Source of the DNA: DASZGI01 sp035938995
Lineage (GTDB): Bacteria; Actinomycetota; Actinomycetes; Streptomycetales; Catenulisporaceae
Assembly: GCF_035938995.1 (NCBI RefSeq)
Contig: NZ_DASZGI010000138.1
Coordinates: forward strand, 1-14,415
Direction of reading: 5' to 3'
DNA length: 14,415 nt
Shown here piece after piece: positions 1 to 5,986 of the stretch. Position 1 is the first letter of the stretch. Each line of letters opens with the position of its first letter. The position numbers were made by a program, and so were the translations under genes. The notes under the pieces are model-generated. The model worked only from the letters and a program-made list of their open reading frames with translations, did not search any database and was not told the DNA's origin.

Positions 1-1
1 C

Positions 2-1852
2 GTCGACGGGCGCCTGGTCACCGGACGCATGCGGGTCGCCGAAGGTTCGCTCGTCGCGGTCGGGCACACGCTGCTGCGCCTGCGCCACGGCACGCTCGAA
101 GAGTACGTGGACATCGGCGAGGCGACGTTCGCGGCGCTCGACCTGCGGGTGCAGGCCGGCAAGCGGCGCCTGCTGGAGGGGGTCAGCTTCGCGCTGGAAG
201 GGGGCCAGTTCCTCGCGGTGCTGGGGCCGACGGGTGCCGGCAAATCGACACTGCTCAAGGCGCTGACGGGGTTCCGGCCCGCGGATCACGGGTCTGTGCT
301 CTATAACGGCCGCGACGTGTATGGCGCGTTCGCGGAACTGCGCAACCGGATCGGCTACGTTCCGCAAGACGACATCCTGCACCCACAACTGACCGTGCGC
401 TCCGCCCTGGACTACGCCGCCCGGCTGCGCTTCCCGCACGACGTCGCCGCCGACGAGCGGTCCGCGCGCGTCACCGAAGTGATGAAGGAACTCGGGCTCG
501 AACAGCGCGCCGACGTGCGGGTCGAGCGGCTGTCAGGCGGACAGCGCAAACGCACCTCGGTCGCGATCGAGCTGCTCACCCGCCCCTCCCTGTTGATCCT
601 GGACGAGCCGACCTCGGGCCTGGACCCTGGCTACGAGAAGAGCGTCATGCAGTTGCTGCGGCAGCTCGCGGACGGTGGCCGCACGGTGCTGACGGTGACG
701 CACTCGATCCAGAGCCTTGACCTGTGCGACCGGCTGCTGTTCCTGGCACCGGGCGGACAGACGGCGTACTTCGGGCCGCCGAGCGAGACGCTGTCCTATT
801 TCCGGCAGCCGGGGTATCCGGAGGTCTTCCAACAGCTGGACAAGGCCGCGCCGGGCTCCGCGCGCGAAGCCTTCTCCGGCACCGACATCGAGCGCCGGTA
901 CGTCGCCGAACCGCTCGCCGCGCAGCGCGGACGGCTCGAACTGGCCACCGCGCAACCCGAGGCGCGCGGCGCAAACCCGCACGGCATCCGGCAGCTGCTG
1001 ACGCTGGTGCGCCGCTACACCTCGCTGATCTCGGCCGACCGTCGCAACACCCTGCTGCTGATGGCGCAGGCGCCGATCCTGGGCGTGCTCATGCTCGCCG
1101 CGTTCGGAACGAACAACCTCAAGCCGGGTACGAGCGGGGCGGCGACCAACTCGACCACGGTGCTGCTCGCGCTGATCCTGGCGGCGAGCTATCTGGGCGC
1201 CTCCAACGCGATCCGGGAGATCGTCAAGGAGCGGCCGATCCTGGTGCGCGAGCGGTCGGTCGGCCTCGGCGCGCGCGCGTACGTGTTCAGCAAAACCCTG
1301 GTACTCGGCGCGATGACCATCGTCGAAGCCTTCGTCCTCACCTATCTGGCGCTGCTACGGCAGGGCGGGCCGGCGCACGGGGCGGTGCTGCACAACGGAC
1401 GCCTGGAGATCGCGCTGGTGGTGAGCCTGACCGGGTTCTGCGCGATGACGCTCGGGCTTCTGGTCTCCGCGCTCGCGAGCAACGCCGACAAGGTCCTGAC
1501 CATCCTTCCGGTGATCCTGTTCGCCCAGTTCGTCCTGAGCGGCTCGGCGTTTCCGGTGCGCGGCACGCCCGGCTTGGACGAACTGGCCTACCTCTCCGGT
1601 GCCCGCTGGGGTTATTCGGCCGCTGCGGGCACGGTGAACCTGGACGCGCTCCTCGGCGACGGCTGCAACGGCGCACACGCGTCGGCCGCGGTGCCCGGCG
1701 GCGGCATGGGCATGGTGAACTGCGATCCGGCGCACGCCCCGACGGTGCAGGCATGGGGGCAGGACATGGGCCTGCTCGCGGGTCTGAGCGCGCTGTCGCT
1801 GACCGGCGCCTGCCTGGCGGTGCGCCGGGTCGGACGGCCGACCCGACGCTGA
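2..1852 (+). CDS. FHA/ABC transporter, ATPase-permease fusion (5' truncated)
   Basis: This is a half-size ABC transporter of the ABCG-like type, with the ATPase at the N-terminal side and an ABC2-type membrane domain at the C-terminal side. The reading frame is open to the left edge; the first in-frame ATG is at 29, but the residues before and after it (DGR..TG, then a GSLVAVGHTLLRLR stretch) look like the end of an FHA domain, so the real start lies upstream. Numbering from the ATG at 29: Walker A GPTGAGKST at 66-74, signature LSGGQ at 168-172, Walker B LLILDEP at 188-194 and H-loop His225, so the ATPase looks active. About six hydrophobic segments lie between residues 340 and 603. FHA-ABC proteins of this layout (for example mycobacterial Rv1747) are exporters controlled by Ser/Thr kinases; the substrate here is unknown. 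It converges on the SIMPL gene with a 29-base gap. Confidence is high for the family and moderate for the FHA part. Confidence 0.9.
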   Translation, partial: VDGRLVTGRMRVAEGSLVAVGHTLLRLRHGTLEEYVDIGEATFAALDLRVQAGKRRLLEGVSFALEGGQFLAVLGPTGAGKSTLLKALTGFRPADHGSVLYNGRDVYGAFAELRNRIGYVPQDDILHPQLTVRSALDYAARLRFPHDVAADERSARVTEVMKELGLEQRADVRVERLSGGQRKRTSVAIELLTRPSLLILDEPTSGLDPGYEKSVMQLLRQLADGGRTVLTVTHSIQSLDLCDRLLFLAPGGQTAYFGPPSETLSYFRQPGYPEVFQQLDKAAPGSAREAFSGTDIERRYVAEPLAAQRGRLELATAQPEARGANPHGIRQLLTLVRRYTSLISADRRNTLLLMAQAPILGVLMLAAFGTNNLKPGTSGAATNSTTVLLALILAASYLGASNAIREIVKERPILVRERSVGLGARAYVFSKTLVLGAMTIVEAFVLTYLALLRQGGPAHGAVLHNGRLEIALVVSLTGFCAMTLGLLVSALASNADKVLTILPVILFAQFVLSGSAFPVRGTPGLDELAYLSGARWGYSAAAGTVNLDALLGDGCNGAHASAAVPGGGMGMVNCDPAHAPTVQAWGQDMGLLAGLSALSLTGACLAVRRVGRPTRR

Positions 1853-1881
1853 CCGCGCGCGGCACCGTTCAATATCCGGTT

Positions 1882-2589
1882 TCAGCTCTCAGCCGGAGCC
1901 GCCAGATCAGGCTGCGTGGCGTGGAATCGGGCCTCCACGTTCGCGTAAACGGTCTGTTGCTGCGGTTCGAGGTCGAGCATCGGCGGCTCGGCCGCAGCCT
2001 GCGCGGCGCCGGCAGCGGGGGCGGCCATCGCGGCCATGCGCGGGCGCGCCGCCCGCGGTGGCGGAGCGGACATCCCGGTGTCGGCCAGCTCGATCAAACC
2101 GACGACACGGCAGCCGAGCGCGGCAGCGTAGTCGCGCGCCCGTGCGAGAGCCTCGGACACCGCCTGAGTCCGGGCCTCTCGATACACCGGTGAGGACCGG
2201 CGCAGCCGCCAGAACGGACCGTTCAGCGTGACCGTCTCCAGCTCGGAGAGCCGGGCGATCAGCTCGCCCAGCACCGAGAAGTCCGCGACGGTGGCGTTGA
2301 CCTGCGCGCTGCCGCGGTACGAGCGGATCTTCTCGTCGCGGCCCTTGCGCAGCTCGGGCACGACCGACAGGCCGCCTGAGGCGAGTTGCTCGATCGCGTC
2401 GCCGTACGAGCGGACCAGGCTCAGCACCTCGTCGTTGCGCTTTACCAGCCGTTCGAACGCCTCGCGCCGGTCGCGCGCCTGCGCGAAGAGCGAGACGAAG
2501 ATGTCGGCGATCTCCGGGTCGACGACGAGCGTGGCCTCGCCGCGCACGCTGATCATCGGGTTCTCGGCTGGTGCTGGCGCTTCGTCCAT
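1882..2589 (-). CDS. SIMPL (DUF541) domain protein
   Basis: A protein of 235 residues with the SIMPL/DUF541 fold: an N-terminal strand (SVRGEATLVVDPEIADI, about 14-30), a helix rich in charged residues (38-60), a middle segment around YRGSAQVNATVADF (91-104) and a second long helix (136-158). The family, related to E. coli YggE and the IRAK-binding protein SIMPL, has no firmly known biochemical activity. No signal peptide or membrane segment is visible, so the protein is probably cytoplasmic. An Ala/Pro/Met-rich linker (173-204) precedes the last strand. Two adjacent starts are possible, GTG at 2592 and ATG at 2589; the AAGGAG at 2595-2600 sits only 2 bases before the GTG but 5 before the ATG, so I chose the ATG. 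It is divergent from the PAC2 gene and convergent with the ABC transporter. Confidence 0.85.
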   Translation of the reverse strand: MDEAPAPAENPMISVRGEATLVVDPEIADIFVSLFAQARDRREAFERLVKRNDEVLSLVRSYGDAIEQLASGGLSVVPELRKGRDEKIRSYRGSAQVNATVADFSVLGELIARLSELETVTLNGPFWRLRRSSPVYREARTQAVSEALARARDYAAALGCRVVGLIELADTGMSAPPPRAARPRMAAMAAPAAGAAQAAAEPPMLDLEPQQQTVYANVEARFHATQPDLAAPAES

Positions 2590-2733
2590 CACGGCTCCTT
2601 CGCGGCGTGCGGCTCGGGCGCGGGAGCGGCTTGTGTCGATCCCGCCGACGTCCCCGACGCTACTCGCGAAGTGTCCGGCGCGGCACGTGGAACGGCTGCG
2701 GGCACATACAGACGGCTGATATGCCGCGCGGGC

Positions 2734-2777
2734 GTCGACGCATCGTCGAACGGTCGTCGAGGCATTGTCGACGGTTC
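2734..2777. repeat. Four 11-bp phased GTCGA direct repeats
   Basis: GTCGA occurs at 2734, 2745, 2756 and 2767, exactly 11 bases apart. Units 1 and 3 share GTCGA-x-GCAT, while units 2 and 4 both contain a CGGT core. The block can therefore be read as a 22-base unit present twice, with 17 of 22 positions matching. Helically phased 11-base direct repeats are the layout used by OmpR/PhoB-type response regulators, including the PHO box of Streptomyces, although the sequence itself is not the PHO consensus. A regulatory role is inference. Confidence 0.45.
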
Positions 2778-2804
2778 CGGCGGAGAATGGTGCCTCTTCG
2801 CGGT

Positions 2805-2814
2805 TGACCGGTCA
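2805..2814. promoter_or_regulatory. Palindrome TGACCGGTCA, possible operator
   Basis: A perfect 10-base inverted repeat in the SIMPL/PAC2 intergenic region. TTGACC at 2804-2809 overlaps it and could be a -35 element on the plus strand, but no matching -10 was seen. The function is unknown; short palindromes are not rare in GC-rich DNA. Confidence 0.25.
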
Positions 2815-2905
2815 TCGGGCGGCGCGCGCCAGCGCGAAATCGCCGCCGAGCGCGCCAGGGGCCCTTAAGGAACGGAATGGGCGCGGGACGGCGGATGTTG
2901 GCAGA

Positions 2906-2916
2906 CTGGTAACCAG
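2906..2916. promoter_or_regulatory. Palindrome CTGGT-A-ACCAG, possible operator
   Basis: Two 5-base arms around a single A, lying 79 bases upstream of the PAC2 start codon, close to a TTGGCA (2898-2903) that resembles a -35 element. It could be an operator for the PAC2 gene or just a chance palindrome. Confidence 0.25.
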
Positions 2917-2995
2917 CGGCGCGGCCGGGCGGGTGACGGAGCGGGGACCGCGGGTGAGCAGACGCCGTGGACGAAACGAATAGGACGGATCGACC

Positions 2996-4018
2996 GTGGG
3001 CGAGCCACAGGGCCTCTACGAGCTGGACCAGGCGGGCATGGCCGCGCTGGCGGAGGCCAGAGGGCGGGAAGGCTCCGGAGGCACGGGCGTCGGTGGGCTG
3101 GTCCTCCTGTACCACTTCGAGGGCTTCATGGACGCCGGGCACGCCGCCGAGCAGGTCATGGAGCACGTGCTGGGCGACAGCTTCGCGCTGGACGGTGACG
3201 CCGACACGCCGCCGAGCGCGGATGCGGAGGCGGACCCACGGCCCGGCCACCCGGTGGTGGTCCGGTTCGACGCGGACCGGCTGGTCGACTACCGGGCCCA
3301 GCGCCCGAGCATGACCTTCGACACCGACCACTGGGCCGAGTACGAGGCGCCGGAGATCACGGTGCGGCTGGCGCGCGACGCGACCGGCACCCCGTTCCTG
3401 GTGCTCTACGGTCCGGAGCCGGACACCGAGTGGGAGAAGTTCGCCACCGGGGTGGTGCAGGTCATCGACGAGCTCGGGGTGACGCTCGCGGTCAACTTCC
3501 ACGGGATCCCGTTCGCGGTGCCGCACACCCGGCCGACGACCCTCATTCCGCACGGCAACCGGCCGGACCTGATGGCCGGCCACCCGAAGTGGTTCGACCG
3601 CGCGCAGGTGCCGGGCTCGGCGATGGCGCTGGTGGAGTACCGGCTCAGCGAGAAGAACCGGGCGGTGCTCGGGCTCGCGGCGCAGATCCCGCACTACATC
3701 TCCCGCTCGCCCTATCCGGCGGCGGCGGTGCGGATCCTGGAGGCGGTGACGGCCGCGACCGGTCTCGTGCTGCCGGCGCAGGAACTGCACGAGCAGGCGG
3801 AGCGGGTCACCACCGAGATCGACGTGCAGGTGACGCAGGGCGACGACGAGCTGCGCTCGATGATCCACGGCCTCGAGGTGCAGTACGACGCGGTGGCCGG
3901 GGCCTCGCCGCGGTCGAACCTGCTGGCCGAACAGGCGGCGCGGCTGCCCACGGCCGAGGAGCTGGCCCGGCAGTTCGAGCAGTTCCTGGCGGAGCAGGAC
4001 CGGGACGGCGACCGCTGA
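2996..4018 (+). CDS. PAC2 family protein
   Basis: A protein of 340 residues belonging to the PAC2 (proteasome assembly chaperone 2-like) family found in most actinomycetes. Recognisable blocks are GLVLLYHFEGFMDAGHAAEQV (about 34-54), VVRFDADRLVDYRAQRPSMTF (88-108), the YEAPEITVRLARD block (116-128), LYGPEPDTEWEKF (137-149) and the IPHYISRSPYP block (231-241) near a helical C-terminal part. The eukaryotic relatives help assemble the 20S proteasome; the bacterial role is not established. Residues 66-85 form an acidic, proline-containing loop that looks variable. The GTG start at 2996 is preceded by AGGACGG (2982-2988) with a 7-base spacer; the protein begins MGEPQGLYEL, as expected for the family. 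No membrane segment or signal peptide is visible. It is not obviously linked to the neighbouring methyltransferase, 88 bases downstream. Confidence 0.88.
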   Translation: MGEPQGLYELDQAGMAALAEARGREGSGGTGVGGLVLLYHFEGFMDAGHAAEQVMEHVLGDSFALDGDADTPPSADAEADPRPGHPVVVRFDADRLVDYRAQRPSMTFDTDHWAEYEAPEITVRLARDATGTPFLVLYGPEPDTEWEKFATGVVQVIDELGVTLAVNFHGIPFAVPHTRPTTLIPHGNRPDLMAGHPKWFDRAQVPGSAMALVEYRLSEKNRAVLGLAAQIPHYISRSPYPAAAVRILEAVTAATGLVLPAQELHEQAERVTTEIDVQVTQGDDELRSMIHGLEVQYDAVAGASPRSNLLAEQAARLPTAEELARQFEQFLAEQDRDGDR

Positions 4019-4093
4019 GCCGCCTCGGCGACTGCGAACACTGATAAGCGGCCCAGGCGCGGGCAGACGGTGGTCGGGACGCCCGGATTCGCC

Positions 4094-4099
4094 TAATGT
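4094..4099 (+). promoter_or_regulatory. -10 element TAATGT, likely leaderless promoter
   Basis: TAATGT matches the TANNNT form of actinobacterial -10 elements and ends 7 bases before the ATG at 4107, so transcription would start at or next to the start codon. There is no Shine-Dalgarno sequence before that ATG. The -35 position (4071-4076, TGGTCG) is weak. The GTG at 4098 lies inside this element and is therefore unlikely to be the start. Confidence 0.45.
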
Positions 4100-4106
4100 G
4101 CACCAC

Positions 4107-4769
4107 ATGGCGGATGACGACTGGCACGCGTGGCACGACGCGTACGACGACCCGGGATCGGCGCTTGCGCAGCGGCTCGAGGTGGTGAGCGGGCGGATCG
4201 CACGCGCCTTGGACGCCGCGCCGCCCGGCGAGATCTGGGTGCTGTCGATGTGCGCGGGTCAGGGCCGGGACCTTTTCGCCGCGCTGGACGGTCACCCGCG
4301 CGCCCGTGACGTGCGCGGCTTGCTGGTCGAGCTCGATCCGGACAACGTCTCGGCCGCCCGGAAGCGGGCCGAGGAGCTCGGGCTGACCGCGATCCGGGTG
4401 GTTGACGGCGACGCGGCGCTGACCGACCAGTATCAGTCGCTCGCACCGGCCGACATCGTCTTGGCGTGCGGGGTGTTCGGGAACATCAGCGCGCGGGACG
4501 TCCAGCGCACGATCGGGCACCTGGCGGCGCTGTGCCGACCCGGCGGCACGGTGGTGTGGACCCGGCACCGCGGCGAGCCGGACCTGGTCCCGGCGATCTG
4601 CGACTGGTTCGCCGAGGACGGGTTCACCCTCGAGTCGATCACCCCGCCCGGCCAGATCGCGGTGGGCGTGCACCGCTACACCGGCCAGGCGCGCCGCCTC
4701 GTCCCCGGGGCGACGATGTTCACCTTCGTCGGCTACCGGGCGCTGGCCGGGGAACAGACCGCGAGCTGA
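4107..4769 (+). CDS. Class I SAM-dependent methyltransferase
   Basis: A protein of 220 residues with a Rossmann methyltransferase fold. The SAM-binding motif I is VLSMCAGQGRD (45-55), the acidic end of strand 2 is in LLVELDP (72-78), motif II-like VVDGDAA is at 98-104 and the ADIVLACGVFGNIS region is at 115-128. The N-terminal part (DDWHAWHDAYDDPGSALAQRL) is typical of an uncharacterised actinobacterial subfamily. The methyl acceptor is unknown. An upstream in-frame GTG at 4098 is possible, but I prefer the ATG at 4107 because the family usually begins just before the DW..WH motif and because a -10 element overlaps the GTG. It converges on the hydrolase gene, with 72 bases between the stops that include a GC-rich hairpin without a T tract (4801-4819). 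Confidence 0.85.
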   Translation: MADDDWHAWHDAYDDPGSALAQRLEVVSGRIARALDAAPPGEIWVLSMCAGQGRDLFAALDGHPRARDVRGLLVELDPDNVSAARKRAEELGLTAIRVVDGDAALTDQYQSLAPADIVLACGVFGNISARDVQRTIGHLAALCRPGGTVVWTRHRGEPDLVPAICDWFAEDGFTLESITPPGQIAVGVHRYTGQARRLVPGATMFTFVGYRALAGEQTAS

Positions 4770-4841
4770 CACCGACGCCGACAGCGGCGGCAACAGCAGC
4801 GGGGATCGCCGGCGGCCCCGCGCCCAGCCGACCACGCTGCG

Positions 4842-5768
4842 TCAGGGAGCTGCGACGAACGTCTGGCGCTGCCGCCCGAGGCCGCTGATGCCGAGTTCCA
4901 CCACATCGCCGGGCTTGAGGTAGTCGTCCGGGTTGCCGGTGGCCAGCGCGACTCCGGCGGGGGTGCCGGTGTTGATCAGGTCGCCGGGCTCGAGCACCAT
5001 GAACTGGCTCAGGTACCGGATGATCTCGCCGACCCCGAAGATCAGGTTCTTGGTGTTCGACGTCTGCCGGCGCTGACCGTTCACGTCCAGCCAGAGGTCG
5101 AGCGCGCCCGGGTCGCCCGCCTCGTCCGGGGTGACCAGGTAGGGGCCGGCCGGGTTGAAGGTCTCGCAGCCCTTGCCCTTGTCCCACTGGCCGCCGCGCT
5201 CGAGCTGGAACTCGCGCTCGGAGACGTCGTTGCACACCAGGTATCCGGCGACGGCGGCCAGCGCCTGCTCGGCGCTGTCCAGGTAGCGGCACTCCCGCCC
5301 GATCAGCACGCCGAGTTCGACCTCGTAGTCGGTCTTGGCCGAGCCGCGCGGGATGCGCACCTGGTCGTTCGGGCCCACGAAGGTGTTGGAGGCCTTCATG
5401 AACAGTACTGGCTCGGTGGGGATCGCGGCTCCGGTCTCGGTGGCGTGGTCGGCGTAGTTGAGGCCGATGCAGACGATCTTGCCGGGGCGCGGGACGGGCG
5501 CGCCGACGCGGGCGCCGGACGGCGGGGCGACGCCCTGCCCGGTCCGCTCCGCCACGGCCGCGCGCAGCCGGTCGACTCCGCCCGAGGCGAAGAACGCGCC
5601 GGTGAAGTCCGGGGTCAGGTCGGAGACGTCGAGCACCGCGTTCGGAAGCAGGGTGTTCGCAGACGCGGTGTCAGTAGACGCGGTGTTCGTAGACGCTGCG
5701 TCCGCGGACTCGTCCAGGACGACGTACGGCCGCTCCCGGCCCGGTTCACCTATGCGCATCATTTTCAT
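4842..5768 (-). CDS. FAH-family 2,4-diketo-3-deoxy-L-fuconate hydrolase (predicted)
   Basis: A protein of 308 residues in the fumarylacetoacetate hydrolase superfamily. Conserved blocks are KIVCIGLNYADHATE (97-111), the metal-ligand motif YEVELG with Glu149 and Glu151, Asp181 in VCNDVSERE, QWDKGKGCETFNPAGPYLV (194-212) and GTPAGVA (268-274). The KGKG..TF.P.GP block is typical of enzymes that hydrolyse acylpyruvates made in L-fucose or L-rhamnose breakdown. With the neighbouring pathway genes the predicted reaction is 2,4-diketo-3-deoxy-L-fuconate to pyruvate plus L-lactate. The frame stays open to a possible start at 5915, but that extension runs through the shared promoter region and has no family similarity; the ATG at 5768 gives the usual MK..RIGEPG start. 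No Shine-Dalgarno is seen, and a -10 element 8 bases upstream suggests a leaderless message. Residues 25-39 are three pentapeptide repeats. Confidence 0.87.
   Translation of the reverse strand: MKMMRIGEPGRERPYVVLDESADAASTNTASTDTASANTLLPNAVLDVSDLTPDFTGAFFASGGVDRLRAAVAERTGQGVAPPSGARVGAPVPRPGKIVCIGLNYADHATETGAAIPTEPVLFMKASNTFVGPNDQVRIPRGSAKTDYEVELGVLIGRECRYLDSAEQALAAVAGYLVCNDVSEREFQLERGGQWDKGKGCETFNPAGPYLVTPDEAGDPGALDLWLDVNGQRRQTSNTKNLIFGVGEIIRYLSQFMVLEPGDLINTGTPAGVALATGNPDDYLKPGDVVELGISGLGRQRQTFVAAP
5652..5696 (-). repeat. 15-bp in-frame tandem repeat in hydrolase gene
   Basis: Three copies of a 15-base unit (GGTGTTCGCAGACGC and close variants, at 5652, 5667 and 5682), followed by a degraded fourth (5697-5711). 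On the coding strand they encode ASTNT, ASTDT and ASANT, residues 25-39. They fall between the first strands of the N-terminal domain, where relatives have a short loop, and keep the reading frame. Confidence 0.75.
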
Positions 5769-5776
5769 ACTTGAGG

Positions 5777-5782
5777 ACTCTA
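5777..5782 (-). promoter_or_regulatory. -10 element TAGAGT for the hydrolase gene
   Basis: On the minus strand, TAGAGT lies 8 bases before the ATG at 5768, which suits a leaderless transcript. The -35 position (5800-5805, TTTCCG on the minus strand) matches the consensus at only 3 of 6 positions. The motif TCATCGGACC (5813-5822) lies just upstream. Confidence 0.4.
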
Positions 5783-5812
5783 CGGCACCGCCGAAGACGC
5801 GGAAACCTGGGG

Positions 5813-5822
5813 TCATCGGACC
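5813..5822. promoter_or_regulatory. Shared motif TCATCGGACC, candidate operator copy 1
   Basis: This 10-mer recurs exactly at 8309-8318, inside the transporter promoter, and its core CATCGGA also occurs at 5913-5919, overlapping the dehydratase -10. It lies within an imperfect inverted structure (GGTC-ATCG-GACC at 5811-5822). A common binding site for a regulator of the cluster is inference. Confidence 0.35.
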
Positions 5823-5884
5823 AATCGACCCTGACGTGTTCCCGCCTTTTCCCGAACCTCCGGGCGTGTTCCGGGGGAGCGCTC

Positions 5885-5914
5885 TGGACAATGAGCAGAG
5901 CTGGGCGTTATACA
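5885..5914 (+). promoter_or_regulatory. Promoter of dehydratase-SDR operon
   Basis: TGGACA at 5885-5890 (5 of 6 matches to TTGACA) and TATACA at 5909-5914 (4 of 6 to TATAAT), with an 18-base spacer. The predicted transcription start near 5921 leaves about 66 bases of leader before the ATG at 5987. CATCGGAT (5913-5920) overlaps the end of the -10, a good place for a repressor site. Confidence 0.5.
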
Positions 5915-5986
5915 TCGGATGACTACCGGCTTGCCGATCTCCTGTCCTCGCCGCTCCCGGTCGCCACCGCCGAAGGGGTTCACCGT

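Larger units (their letters stand above)
2590..2995. other. 406-base divergent intergenic region
   Basis: This stretch separates the divergent SIMPL and PAC2 genes and must hold both promoters. No convincing coding sequence is seen: the open frames crossing it lack family matches and are shadows of GC-rich sequence. It contains four GTCGA units at an exact 11-base period (2734-2777), a perfect palindrome TGACCGGTCA (2805-2814) and an odd-centred palindrome CTGGT-A-ACCAG (2906-2916). I could not find a clear -35/-10 pair for either gene. Confidence 0.6.

Noticed and set aside
724..2193. Plus-strand open frame of 489 codons overlapping the ABC transporter and the SIMPL gene
   Set aside because: It is a shifted frame of the ABC gene running on antisense to SIMPL; its translation has no domain and is Arg/Gly/Ala-biased.
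2891..2930. tRNA-like stretch (GCGGATGTTGGCAGACTGGT) resembling the 5' half of tRNA-Leu
   Set aside because: No matching acceptor 3' strand and no GTTCRA T-loop is found within the next 90 bases.
2660..4108. Long minus-strand open frame (482 codons) opposite the PAC2 gene
   Set aside because: It is antisense to a clear family member, its translation is rich in Arg, His and Pro with no family features, and it follows from GC-rich third positions.
4801..4819. GC-rich hairpin GGGG..CGCCGGCG..CCCC between convergent genes as a terminator
   Set aside because: The pairing is imperfect, there is no T-run on either side, and such hairpins are expected by chance at this GC content.
5769..5915. N-terminal extension of the hydrolase (start at 5915)
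   Set aside because: It has no similarity to the family, crosses the dehydratase promoter, and the ATG at 5768 gives the normal start.
5771..5986. N-terminal extension of the dehydratase (start at 5771)
   Set aside because: It covers the promoter region, and the ATG at 5987 has a ribosome-binding site and gives the usual length of about 440 residues.
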